A program made the translations under genes and the position numbers. Below the pieces are notes generated by a model. The model worked only from the letters and a program-made list of their open reading frames with translations, did no database searches and had not been told where the DNA came from. Shown piece after piece: positions 1 to 7,426 of a DNA stretch of 18,872 nucleotides. This DNA is from MGIIb-O5 sp036154155 (GTDB lineage: Archaea > Thermoplasmatota > Poseidoniia > Poseidoniales > Thalassarchaeaceae). How positions within the stretch are numbered: position 1 is the stretch's first letter; each line of letters opens with the position of its first letter. The DNA lies in contig JAYZLP010000030.1 of the NCBI GenBank assembly GCA_036154155.1, positions 1 to 18,872 on the forward strand, written 5' to 3'.

Positions 1-905
1 TCCTCCGAGGAAATCCTCTGCAATGAGGAAGAAAGCTCCCTCCTGGCATCCTGATCGGAGTGCTGGGAGGCCGCTAGGAGGATGTCCCTTGACTCTCCCG
101 GCCACCCTGCCATCAACTGTATTGCCCCCTTTACAAGAATCCCTGTGTGCTTGCCCGAGCCCCTTTCTAGACTGGCCATCAACCTATTCGGGACATCAAG
201 TAGGCTGCACAACTGGCTCATCACGGTGAGGCCCTCCAGCCAATGTGGCAGGATTTCCGTTTGAGACGAGTCGCCCATCGCCATCGTATCCAGTATGGCG
301 GATGCGGCCAACACCCCCGACGGGTGGGGGGCACCGTCATTCCGAGTCGCGTTGCCGGGATTCCATTCCATCTGGTGCGGTCCGGTGATTTCCGATGACC
401 AGGAGCCCGGTGGCTTTGCCATCGCTATCGAGGTCACTAGGTGGAAACCCTCCCTCCTTGCTATATCCGACCCACTCAGTGAGAAGCCGATCAGCAGGGA
501 GGCCGCTAGGTACCACCTGTCGGTATCCGGAGAGTCCTCATCCAAGGCCGAAGACAACCAGTCCCAAATCATCTGGGACAGAACCTTCTCGGAAAGAAAC
601 TGGACGTTGTCTGACATCCACTTCTCCCTCGTGGAATCGGGGTCTATGTTCCTCTTCACGAAATCGGGAAGCCCCTCCTCGACAATCGAAGACAGCCTCT
701 GGTTGAACCCGGCTCGGTCTATCGCGTATATCCCCGAGGCCTGTCGGACGAGGGAGTCGGAGTCTGTTGGCTGTATCGCAGGGAAGTCGGGGAGCTCCAG
801 AGGGGGGTTTGGCAGGGGAGCCGTGGAGAAGGAGGCCTCGACGTACCCCTTCAACAGCTCCTCGCAACGCTCCCATACGAGAGCGGAAGCCTCCCTACGA
901 GACAT
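1..905 (-). CDS. Hypothetical protein, 3' end cut off by the left edge of the window
   Basis: I translated this frame by hand from the reverse complement. It is open from an ATG at 905 to base 1, giving 301 complete codons and no stop. It begins MSRREASALVWERCEELL. The gene starts 9 bases after the tfb stop codon and in the same frame, so it is almost certainly cotranscribed with tfb; that stop is also the nearest upstream in-frame stop. The protein is rich in Leu, Ala, Ser and Trp, with amphipathic helix-like stretches (around WYLAASLLIGFSLSGSDIA and LMASLERGSGKHTGILVKG) and a Pro-rich part near residues 30-45. I see no signal peptide, clear membrane segment, Cys cluster or known catalytic motif. 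It could be an all-helical scaffold, but I do not recognise the family. Codon use matches tfb. Open frames on the plus strand here are shadows of this gene. Confidence 0.72.
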   Translation of the reverse strand, partial: MSRREASALVWERCEELLKGYVEASFSTAPLPNPPLELPDFPAIQPTDSDSLVRQASGIYAIDRAGFNQRLSSIVEEGLPDFVKRNIDPDSTREKWMSDNVQFLSEKVLSQMIWDWLSSALDEDSPDTDRWYLAASLLIGFSLSGSDIARREGFHLVTSIAMAKPPGSWSSEITGPHQMEWNPGNATRNDGAPHPSGVLAASAILDTMAMGDSSQTEILPHWLEGLTVMSQLCSLLDVPNRLMASLERGSGKHTGILVKGAIQLMAGWPGESRDILLAASQHSDQDARRELSSSLQRISSE

Positions 906-914
906 GCAATCGAC

Positions 915-1841
915 TCATATCTCTAGTTCGATGTTCAGGTTCTGGATGAGCTCCTTGTACCTGTTCCTGATTGTGACCTCGGTAACACCAGCTACCTCGG
1001 CGACCTCCCTCTGCGTCCTTCTCTTGCCGCAGAGAACGCTCGCGATGTAGATGATCGATGCCGCGATTCCGGTCGGGCCCCTTCCGCTTGTCAGCTCCTT
1101 CTCCTGGGCTGCGGCAATCAGTTCGTATGCCTTGGCTTGGACCTCTGCGTCCAAATCCAGTCCCGAGCAGAATCTTGGGATGTAGTCTTCTGGCTTGGTA
1201 GGGGGTATCTTCATCTTCAGCTCCCTTACCATGAATCGGTAGGTCCTTCCTATCTCCTTCCTGCCTGTTCTGCTAGCCTCTCCAATCTCGTCGAGAGTCC
1301 TCGGGTTCTTGCATTGCCTGCATGCCGCGTACAGGCTCGCAGCAGCGACGCCCTCTATGGAGCGTCCCCTGATTAGCCGGGCCTCTACGGCCTTCTTGTA
1401 ATTCACAGCAGCAGCCTCCCTGATGGACTTGGGCAGATCCAATCTGCTTGCCATCCTGTCCAGCTCCGCTAGTGCCATAGCTAGGTTCCTCTCTGTAGCA
1501 TTGCTTACCCTGGACCTCTTCTGCCACTTCCTCATTCGGTAGAACTGGCTTCTGTATCTGCTTGAAATCGACTTACCGGAGTAGTCCTTGTTCTGCCAGT
1601 CTATGTCCGTGGAAAGTCCCTTGTCGTGGAGCATGACTGTCATCGGGGCCCCTGTTCGAGCTCGCTGGTCTCCCTGCTCTGGGCTGAAAACCCTCCACTC
1701 AGCGCCCTGGTCAATCACCTTGTCTTCGAGAACCACTCCGCAGTCCTCGCAGCAGACCTCTCCTCGGGTCTCGTCCCGCAGGAGATTCCTGCTTCCGCAT
1801 TCGTCGCATTTTACTGTGTCTTCTACTAGGTAGTCCGCCAT
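915..1841 (-). CDS. tfb: Transcription initiation factor IIB (TFB)
   Basis: TFB bridges TBP on the TATA box and RNA polymerase, and recognises the BRE element. The 308-residue product has the usual archaeal length and architecture. An N-terminal zinc ribbon uses C12, C15, C31 and C34, followed by a charged B-reader/linker segment that includes the conserved-looking stretch GAPMTVMLHDKGLSTDIDW. Two cyclin-fold repeats cover roughly residues 105-205 and 205-305. The second ends in the BRE-reading helix-turn-helix (EVAGVTEVTIRNRYKELI). I chose the ATG at 1841 because AGGAGG lies 7 bases upstream; an in-frame extension upstream (to 1886) would place that site inside the gene. The transcript starts from a good TATA box at 1891-1897 and probably continues into the hypothetical gene ending at the left edge. 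The linker resembles Thermoplasmata TFBs (recognition from memory, not a search). Confidence 0.97.
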   Translation of the reverse strand: MADYLVEDTVKCDECGSRNLLRDETRGEVCCEDCGVVLEDKVIDQGAEWRVFSPEQGDQRARTGAPMTVMLHDKGLSTDIDWQNKDYSGKSISSRYRSQFYRMRKWQKRSRVSNATERNLAMALAELDRMASRLDLPKSIREAAAVNYKKAVEARLIRGRSIEGVAAASLYAACRQCKNPRTLDEIGEASRTGRKEIGRTYRFMVRELKMKIPPTKPEDYIPRFCSGLDLDAEVQAKAYELIAAAQEKELTSGRGPTGIAASIIYIASVLCGKRRTQREVAEVAGVTEVTIRNRYKELIQNLNIELEI

Positions 1842-1848
1842 TTCTAAG

Positions 1849-1854
1849 CCTCCT
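1849..1854 (-). promoter_or_regulatory. Ribosome binding site of tfb
   Basis: The minus strand reads AGGAGG here, 7 bases before the ATG at 1841. It is a full-strength Shine-Dalgarno site and fixes the start of tfb at MADYLVED rather than at the upstream in-frame Met codons. Confidence 0.85.
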
Positions 1855-1890
1855 TTCATGGGAAAGGTATAAACTCCCGAAAGCACATCC

Positions 1891-1897
1891 TATTTAA
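1891..1897 (-). promoter_or_regulatory. TATA box of tfb
   Basis: The minus strand reads TTAAATA inside CCTTAAATAGG. At the usual archaeal spacing of about 26 bases from box centre, transcription would start near 1868. That gives a leader of about 26 bases containing the AGGAGG site. The box touches one arm of the inverted repeat at 1897-1918, so a protein bound there would compete with TBP/TFB binding. Confidence 0.6.
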
Positions 1898-1918
1898 GGT
1901 TAACAATATGATTAACCT
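1897..1918. repeat. Inverted repeat over the tfb core promoter (candidate operator)
   Basis: Two perfect 7-base arms, AGGTTAA at 1897-1903 and TTAACCT at 1912-1918, flank an 8-base AT-rich spacer. The site occupies the BRE position and the upstream edge of the tfb TATA box, and lies about 40 bases upstream of the oppositely oriented aconitase-family TATA box. Dyads of this length and position are typical binding sites of dimeric archaeal regulators. No regulator gene is visible in the window, so the binding protein is unknown. Confidence 0.5.
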
Positions 1919-1955
1919 AACCCAAACGCAGCACTGGTCTAAAGTGAATAATTCC

Positions 1956-1961
1956 TTATAT
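1956..1961 (+). promoter_or_regulatory. TATA box of the aconitase-family gene
   Basis: TTATAT within the AT-rich stretch 1948-1962. Transcription would start near 1984, leaving a leader of roughly 28 bases that contains the GGAGG ribosome site at 2004-2008. This is the second arm of the divergent control region shared with tfb. Confidence 0.45.
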
Positions 1962-2011
1962 CGTTGAGAACCGTGAAATAGAGCCAACGCTTGGACAGTT
2001 CAAGGAGGGGT

Positions 2012-4012
2012 ATGTTGGGAGTTGATACTTGGCCGCCGCAGGAGGTAATGCTGACTCCCGGCAAACGCGTCCTATTCCTGACCAAGGACTTGGAATTGGT
2101 TAGGAGGCAGCTCTACGAGGGACTCGATCTAAGGATGGAGGACCTCTCTGTGGAGGACCTCCTCGACGACATAAACACCGATGTAATGACACCGGCATGG
2201 GTATGCTTCGATCACGACCCAGCTGCCATCGCAGAGAACGCTTACGCTGGGCTCATGCACGAGGGCAGGAGGGTGATTGAGGAGGGCGCCCTAGTCAACG
2301 GCGGCTTCGAGGTAATAGTTAGCGGGCACCGAAAGGGAACGGGAAGCAGCCGTGAAACCGCTGCTCAGTGCGAGAGGTGGTCGGGAATCAGAATAGTGAT
2401 TGCCGCCTCGTTCGCGCCCATACACGAGAGGAACAACATCAACCTGGGGCAGCTAATGGGGGACCACTCAGTTTTGGAAAGACTGCAGAACGGAGAACGC
2501 ATCCCCCTCGAGGAGTTCACGGCCAAGTACGACCCAGTGACCAGGCTCATACTGGAGAACGGAGGCCTCCTGTCCTTTGCCAGACAGTTGAAGGAAGGAA
2601 GGGTCACTCTACCCAGCGTTAGGCCTGCAGGACGCCCGATGACGATGGCAGAGAAGATCATCTCGAGTAAGCTGATCGGAGCAGGAGACAAAGTGGCAAG
2701 CGTCGCACCGGGCGACGCAGTCCTCGCAGCGGTCGACGGCGGGTATTCACACGAATACACAACTGCGCAGGTCCACGCATTTCTTTCAGACGAGTACGGC
2801 GATGACTACGTCATCTCCAACCCCTCGAAGTTCGCTGTCTTCGAGGACCACCTACTATACGCCACCGACGTCCCTCGGTACGGCCCCTTTGTTCCAAAGA
2901 TAGAGACTCTGAGGGAAATGCAGAGGGTATTCCAGAAGCACACAGGCGTAAGGGACTATTCGGCAGAGGACGGAGTTAGCCCGGGCATCTGCCACCAGGT
3001 GGCCCGAGAGGAGTTCATCGATGTTGGGGACTTCATACAGGCCACGGATAGCCACACCTGCATGGGAGGAGCTTCCAACGCTCTGACCTATGGCGTCGGC
3101 TCCAGTGAGTACGCAAACCTCGTTCACAACCAGTTTTCTTTCGTGAAAGTCCCCGAGAGCATAAGGTTCGAACTAGTCGGCAATCTTGATCCCGGATGCA
3201 CTGCAAAGGACGTCATACTACACATCTTGGATAAATACGCTAAGAATTCAGACACATTGGACCGCTCCATGGAGTTCGGAGGGCCCGGGCTCTCCTCCCT
3301 GTCCATGGACGAGAGGGCAACTCTCTGCAACATGGCTACCGAATGCAGTGCGAAGACAGGAATTTGCGAGGCCGACGATCTGACCGTTCAGTGGCTATTG
3401 GAGAGAAGGGAAGACCTGACCGAGGAGGCCATCAGAGCCTCATTCGTAAGCCCGGACGAAGGCGCGACATACGACGGAGGCATCCACACAATCAACTTGG
3501 ACGACATACGCCCCATGGTAGCCCACCCCGGAGATCCCGACAGGGGGATACCCTCCGATCCAACAAACGGGGCATACATCGACGAGTTGGGTGACATCGC
3601 CATAGACATCGCATACGCAGGGTCGTGCACTGCTGGGAAGGATGACGACTTCGCGTATTACGCGAAGGTGACGGAGGCCGCATTGGAGGCTGGAATGAAG
3701 GTGCATGAAGACGTCGAATGCTACATACAATTCGGCTCAAAGAGCGTCAAGGAGCTCTCGGCTAGGATGGGTTGGACCGCATTGTTCGAGGAAGCCGGCG
3801 TCAAGCTAATCGATCCGGGATGCGGCGCTTGCATAGGGGCGGGGCCAGGCATATCCGACAACTCGGAACAGGTCACGGTCTCCGCCATCAACAGAAACTT
3901 CCAGGGAAGGTCCGGCCCCGGCCGACTATACCTAGCCAGCCCCCTCACAGTGATGACTAGCGCTTTCACAGGAAAGATTTCCGCGTGGGCCCCGGATGTA
4001 TTTGCCGAGTGA
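2012..4012 (+). CDS. Aconitase-superfamily hydro-lyase, swivel domain first (permuted LeuD-LeuC type)
   Basis: This 4Fe-4S dehydratase belongs to the family that isomerises citrate, isopropylmalate, homocitrate or methylcitrate-type substrates. From the ATG at 2012 it has 666 residues. The swivel domain is N-terminal, with the active-site loop GTGSSRE (S112, S113, R114) followed by a LeuD-like strand and helix (IRIVIAASFAPIHERNNINLG). The three-domain catalytic core follows: DSHTC near residue 346-350, cluster ligand C539 in AGSCTAG, ligands C604 and C607 in GCGAC, and the substrate-binding SAINRNFQGRSG near the C-terminus. All three cluster cysteines are present, so it should be active. Canonical aconitases and LeuC/LeuD have the reverse order; AcnB has the swivel first but also an extra N-terminal helical domain that is absent here. 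Substrate is uncertain: aconitate, homoaconitate or isopropylmalate. The start could also be TTG 2015, which has better spacing from GGAGG 2004-2008. Confidence 0.9.
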   Translation: MLGVDTWPPQEVMLTPGKRVLFLTKDLELVRRQLYEGLDLRMEDLSVEDLLDDINTDVMTPAWVCFDHDPAAIAENAYAGLMHEGRRVIEEGALVNGGFEVIVSGHRKGTGSSRETAAQCERWSGIRIVIAASFAPIHERNNINLGQLMGDHSVLERLQNGERIPLEEFTAKYDPVTRLILENGGLLSFARQLKEGRVTLPSVRPAGRPMTMAEKIISSKLIGAGDKVASVAPGDAVLAAVDGGYSHEYTTAQVHAFLSDEYGDDYVISNPSKFAVFEDHLLYATDVPRYGPFVPKIETLREMQRVFQKHTGVRDYSAEDGVSPGICHQVAREEFIDVGDFIQATDSHTCMGGASNALTYGVGSSEYANLVHNQFSFVKVPESIRFELVGNLDPGCTAKDVILHILDKYAKNSDTLDRSMEFGGPGLSSLSMDERATLCNMATECSAKTGICEADDLTVQWLLERREDLTEEAIRASFVSPDEGATYDGGIHTINLDDIRPMVAHPGDPDRGIPSDPTNGAYIDELGDIAIDIAYAGSCTAGKDDDFAYYAKVTEAALEAGMKVHEDVECYIQFGSKSVKELSARMGWTALFEEAGVKLIDPGCGACIGAGPGISDNSEQVTVSAINRNFQGRSGPGRLYLASPLTVMTSAFTGKISAWAPDVFAE

Positions 4013-4126
4013 GAATTCAATCCCCTCGCCGCCTTGACACCAGCAGTATTCAATAGGCATCAGCGAACGCGATTGGGCAACCATAAGCAGGCCCCATGCC
4101 ATTAGGGTACTGGGAGGACCTGATGG

Positions 4127-4132
4127 GGTGAT
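4127..4132 (+). promoter_or_regulatory. Ribosome binding site of top6B
   Basis: GGTGAT sits 4 bases before the ATG at 4137 and pairs with the 3' end of archaeal 16S rRNA. It favours that ATG over the in-frame GTG at 4128, which would overlap the site. The 115-base gap after the preceding gene holds no other clear element. A weak TATA-like ATAA near 4083-4086 would suit a start around 4110 but is not convincing. Confidence 0.6.
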
Positions 4133-4136
4133 TCGC

Positions 4137-6242
4137 ATGGGTGAAGCAGAAGAAATCTCAAGCAAACAAAAGCAGATATCGATTAGCGAGTTCTTCGAGA
4201 AGAACAAACACTTTCTGGGGTTCGACACACTACAGAGGGCCGTAATCACGGCCGTCAAGGAAGCCGTCGACAACTCCTTGGACGCGTGCGAGGAAGCAAG
4301 GATTCTCCCCGACATCAGGATTGAACTCCACAGGACCAAGAGCGACGAGCTCCAAATGACAACCCAAGACAACGGCCCCGGGATCCCCAGAGACGCGATA
4401 GAGAACGTGTTCGGCAAGTTCCTCCTTGGCTCTAGGTTCCACGCCATCAGGCAGACAAGGGGTCAGCAGGGCATAGGAATCACAGGTGTGGTGATGTACA
4501 GCCAGCTAACAACGGGATCCAAGACGCTTGTAGTCTCCAAGATAAAGAGCGACTCATCGGCAGTTTACGTAGACCTAGGAATCGACACCAAGAAGAACAA
4601 GGCAATCAAGTCGGGCGAGAAAAGGGACGTCTGGGTAGATGAAATGACCGGGGAGGAAGTGTCCCACGGCCTGAGGATTAGGACACTGATGAAGGCCAAG
4701 TACCAGAGAGGAAAGCAATCTGTGTACCAATACCTCAGAATGACATCGATAGTGAATCCACATGCCTCGATTTCCCTAGTGGTCAGGGACAAGGACGGGG
4801 ATGTCATAGAGGAGGGGCAGTGGATGAGGACCACTGACAAGCTCCCAAGGGTGGTGGAGGAGATCAAGCCCCATCCTCATGGAATCCACCTCGGCACCCT
4901 GCAGAGGATGATGAGGGAAGCACAGGACAGGAGGATGACGTCGTTCCTTAACAACAACTTCTCCGGCGTCACTAGAAGGGCCGCGAAGCAGATACTCGAA
5001 GTGGCCGAGATAGAAGAGACCAGGACCCCGAAGAGGATCAAGGCGGAGGAGGCGCAGGCGATAGTTTCAGCATTCCAAACCGTGAAACTGCTCAAGCCAC
5101 CAATGGACTGTCTCTCCCCCATCGAGGACCTACTAATCAAGAAGGGACTCTCGAAGGCGATAGACTCCCGCTTCGCATCCACTGTGACCAGGAACCCATC
5201 AGTAAGCCAGGGCAACCCATTTCAGATCGAGGTAGGCCTCGTATTCGGAGGCGACATTTCATCAGACGGGCCAATAGAGATACTGAGGTTCGCCAACAGA
5301 GTCCCCCTGATGTACCAGCAGGGAGGATGCCTCCTGACCAAGGCTCTAGAGGCAGTGGACTGGAAGAGATATGGATTGGAGCAGCCCGGGGGAAGCGGCA
5401 TTCCGAAGGGCCCAGCCGCGGTGCTCATACACCTAGCATCTACAAACGTCCAGTTCACCAGCGAGGCCAAGGAGGCTGTCTCATTCGACGAAGAGGTATT
5501 CGACGAGATACGCAAGGCGATGCTCGAAGTAGGAAGGGGCCTCAGGAACCACCTCAAGAAGAGCTCCCAGAGGAAGAAGGCCAAGGAGAAGTTCGAGCTC
5601 GTCAACATCATCCTCCCCGAGATATCCAAGAAATCCTCAGAGCTCCTAGACAGGGAGGAACCAGACCTGGCTCCTGTAATCACCCAGATCATGAATGCAG
5701 TGTTCCTCGAGGAGGAGCTGGTTTGGAACAAGGAGGAGAAGCTCTCCATGTGCTCTATCACCATCCACAACTACACGGCTAGGGCACGTGCTTACACGAT
5801 ACTGGCAAAATGGCCTGAAGGACCTGAAACGGCCATGTCACACAACCCCAGGGGAGGGAGGAAGGAGACCAAGGGCCTCTGGGCATGGAGGCTGGACACC
5901 CTTGACCCAGGAACATCCACGGTTCTCGAATTCGGGATATCAGGCCTGAGCAAGGGGGACTGGAACGAGACGGACATATTCTTCAGAGGCAACGGCGAGA
6001 TAATCGGGGCCACCAAGATGGACGAGAAGCTCCTCGAGGAACAGCGCAAGACAGAGGCCTTGGAGGCTGCCATGGAGGAAGTACGCAAGAAGGAGAACGA
6101 TGCGATCATCGACAGACTGGCTGTCAGGGCCGTGGAATCCCCGGTAGCCGCAGAGACAGAGGAGGGCCAAGAGGAACCGGCGGAGGAGCCGCTCCCAACA
6201 ACCGGTGCCGAGTGGTTCGGCGTGGAAGGTGATGGCCAATGA
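4137..6242 (+). CDS. top6B: DNA topoisomerase VI subunit B
   Basis: This is the ATPase subunit of the type IIB topoisomerase that passes one duplex through another to relax supercoils and separate daughter chromosomes. The 701-residue product starts with a GHKL ATPase fold. The N box is EAVDNSLDA with E42 and N46, the second motif is DNGPGIP with D78, and the glycine lid is TRGQQGIGITG at about 107-117. A helix-two-turn-helix region and the transducer domain follow, with the switch lysine K445 in FTSEAKEA. The last roughly 80 residues form a charged helix and a Glu/Pro-rich tail that looks poorly conserved. The gene overlaps top6A by ATGA, so the two subunits are translationally coupled at equal dose. 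All ATP-contacting motifs are intact. Confidence 0.97.
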   Translation: MGEAEEISSKQKQISISEFFEKNKHFLGFDTLQRAVITAVKEAVDNSLDACEEARILPDIRIELHRTKSDELQMTTQDNGPGIPRDAIENVFGKFLLGSRFHAIRQTRGQQGIGITGVVMYSQLTTGSKTLVVSKIKSDSSAVYVDLGIDTKKNKAIKSGEKRDVWVDEMTGEEVSHGLRIRTLMKAKYQRGKQSVYQYLRMTSIVNPHASISLVVRDKDGDVIEEGQWMRTTDKLPRVVEEIKPHPHGIHLGTLQRMMREAQDRRMTSFLNNNFSGVTRRAAKQILEVAEIEETRTPKRIKAEEAQAIVSAFQTVKLLKPPMDCLSPIEDLLIKKGLSKAIDSRFASTVTRNPSVSQGNPFQIEVGLVFGGDISSDGPIEILRFANRVPLMYQQGGCLLTKALEAVDWKRYGLEQPGGSGIPKGPAAVLIHLASTNVQFTSEAKEAVSFDEEVFDEIRKAMLEVGRGLRNHLKKSSQRKKAKEKFELVNIILPEISKKSSELLDREEPDLAPVITQIMNAVFLEEELVWNKEEKLSMCSITIHNYTARARAYTILAKWPEGPETAMSHNPRGGRKETKGLWAWRLDTLDPGTSTVLEFGISGLSKGDWNETDIFFRGNGEIIGATKMDEKLLEEQRKTEALEAAMEEVRKKENDAIIDRLAVRAVESPVAAETEEGQEEPAEEPLPTTGAEWFGVEGDGQ

Positions 6243-7351
6243 GCGATGCCGCCCCCAGGAGGAACAAGGAGCAGGTGGTGGATGCTCTGCATGACGTGGC
6301 AGTCGAGATGCACAACAGGATGCAGAGGGGAGACCCTCCGCGAATGACGCTCCCTGTCAGGTCCAAGAGCAACATCTCGTTCGATAACAGGCTCGGGGTG
6401 TTCAAGTACGGCAAGAAGAAGACGGTGCGAGACGCAACCAGCCTCGGGTCAGCGAGGCAGCTCCTCCGGACGCTACACATCACGGAGTTCATCGAGGAGA
6501 TGATAGACAGCGGGAAGTCATCCACCCTAAGGGAGATGTACTACATCTCGGAGGGATGGGGACACGGCAAGTTCGGCTCCCAGAACGAGAGCAACAACCT
6601 GGCAGAGGACCTGGAGATAGTCACAAAGTGCCTGAGGGAGGACTTCAAGCTGAGGCCTGAGGAGGATGGCGCCAGGATAATCGGAAACATCACGGTCGAG
6701 GAGAGGAACCGCCGAGGGGACTGGATGAGAATCAACTGCAGGGACGATGTGGGTGACTCCGGTTACGGGGTTCCATACAACGTCGAGAGCGAGAAGCTGA
6801 GGCTAGTCGACGAGGACATAGATTTCGTCATGGCTATAGAGACCGGTGGAATGTTCGACCGATTAGTCGAGAACGGGTTTGACGAAGAGGCTAGATGTGC
6901 CTTGGTCCATCTGAAGGGGCAGCCAGCGAGGTCGACCAGGAGGATTATGAGGAGGATTAGTGATGAGTGGAAGAAGCCGATAGTGGTGTTCGCCGACTGC
7001 GACCCCTGGTCGTTCAGGATATTCGCGAGCATAGCCTATGGAGCCATCAAGACCGCTCATATTTCGGAGTACCTAGCTACGAAGGAGGCGACATACCTCG
7101 GTATTACTGCTGACGACATCCTGGCCTACGACCTTCCGAGCGACGATCTGACCAAACAGGACAGCGGTGCTCTGGAGGCTGAGCTCAGTGATCCTAGGTT
7201 TTCATCGGGATACTGGCAGGAGCAGATCAAGCTCATGCAGGAGATGGGCAAGAAGGCGGAGCAGCAGTCTCTTGCCAAGTACGGCTTAGATTTCGTAACT
7301 GACACATATCTCCCTGAGAAGCTGGACGCAATAGGTTTGGGATATCGTTGA
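6239..7351 (+). CDS. top6A: DNA topoisomerase VI subunit A (Spo11-like)
   Basis: This is the DNA-cleaving subunit of topoisomerase VI and the archaeal relative of Spo11. It makes the transient double-strand break through a 5'-phosphotyrosine. The 370-residue protein has the winged-helix (CAP-like) domain first, with the cleavage motif LREMYYISEG; by comparison with Spo11 the second tyrosine, Y102, should be catalytic. The Toprim domain follows, with the metal-binding acidic residues E201 (AIETGGMF) and D253/D255 (ADCDPWS), all present. The start ATG at 6239 lies inside the end of top6B (ATGA overlap). Downstream is a short T/A-rich stretch (TTTATTA right after the stop) that could help termination, then the promoter of the next operon. 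Confidence 0.97.
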   Translation: MSDAAPRRNKEQVVDALHDVAVEMHNRMQRGDPPRMTLPVRSKSNISFDNRLGVFKYGKKKTVRDATSLGSARQLLRTLHITEFIEEMIDSGKSSTLREMYYISEGWGHGKFGSQNESNNLAEDLEIVTKCLREDFKLRPEEDGARIIGNITVEERNRRGDWMRINCRDDVGDSGYGVPYNVESEKLRLVDEDIDFVMAIETGGMFDRLVENGFDEEARCALVHLKGQPARSTRRIMRRISDEWKKPIVVFADCDPWSFRIFASIAYGAIKTAHISEYLATKEATYLGITADDILAYDLPSDDLTKQDSGALEAELSDPRFSSGYWQEQIKLMQEMGKKAEQQSLAKYGLDFVTDTYLPEKLDAIGLGYR

Positions 7352-7402
7352 TTTATTACGCTTCCAAACAATAAACTCGGTGTACTAAAAATTACCTTAT
7401 GG

Positions 7403-7410
7403 TTTAATTA
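7403..7410 (+). promoter_or_regulatory. TATA box of the beta-oxidation operon (leaderless start)
   Basis: TTTAATTA lies in a distinctly AT-rich 70-base gap. Its centre is about 21-27 bases before the ATGs at 7427 and 7433, the distance at which archaeal transcription normally starts. There is no Shine-Dalgarno sequence before the gene. The mRNA therefore probably begins at or within a few bases of the start codon. Confidence 0.6.
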
Positions 7411-7426
7411 TTGCACCTGAGCATGG

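Noticed and set aside
295..1050. 251-codon plus-strand open frame overlapping the hypothetical gene and tfb
   Set aside because: It lies antisense to two better-supported frames, crosses the tfb C-terminal helix region, has no ribosome site or promoter, and its product is low-complexity with no recognisable motif.
1842..1886. 15-residue extension of TFB to an upstream in-frame Met
   Set aside because: It would place the AGGAGG site inside the coding region and start upstream of the expected transcript start set by the TATA box.
4013..4136. Possible terminator, small RNA or tRNA in the gap before top6B
   Set aside because: I found no stable stem with a T-run, no cloverleaf and no convincing promoter. 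It appears to be a plain spacer with a ribosome site at its end.
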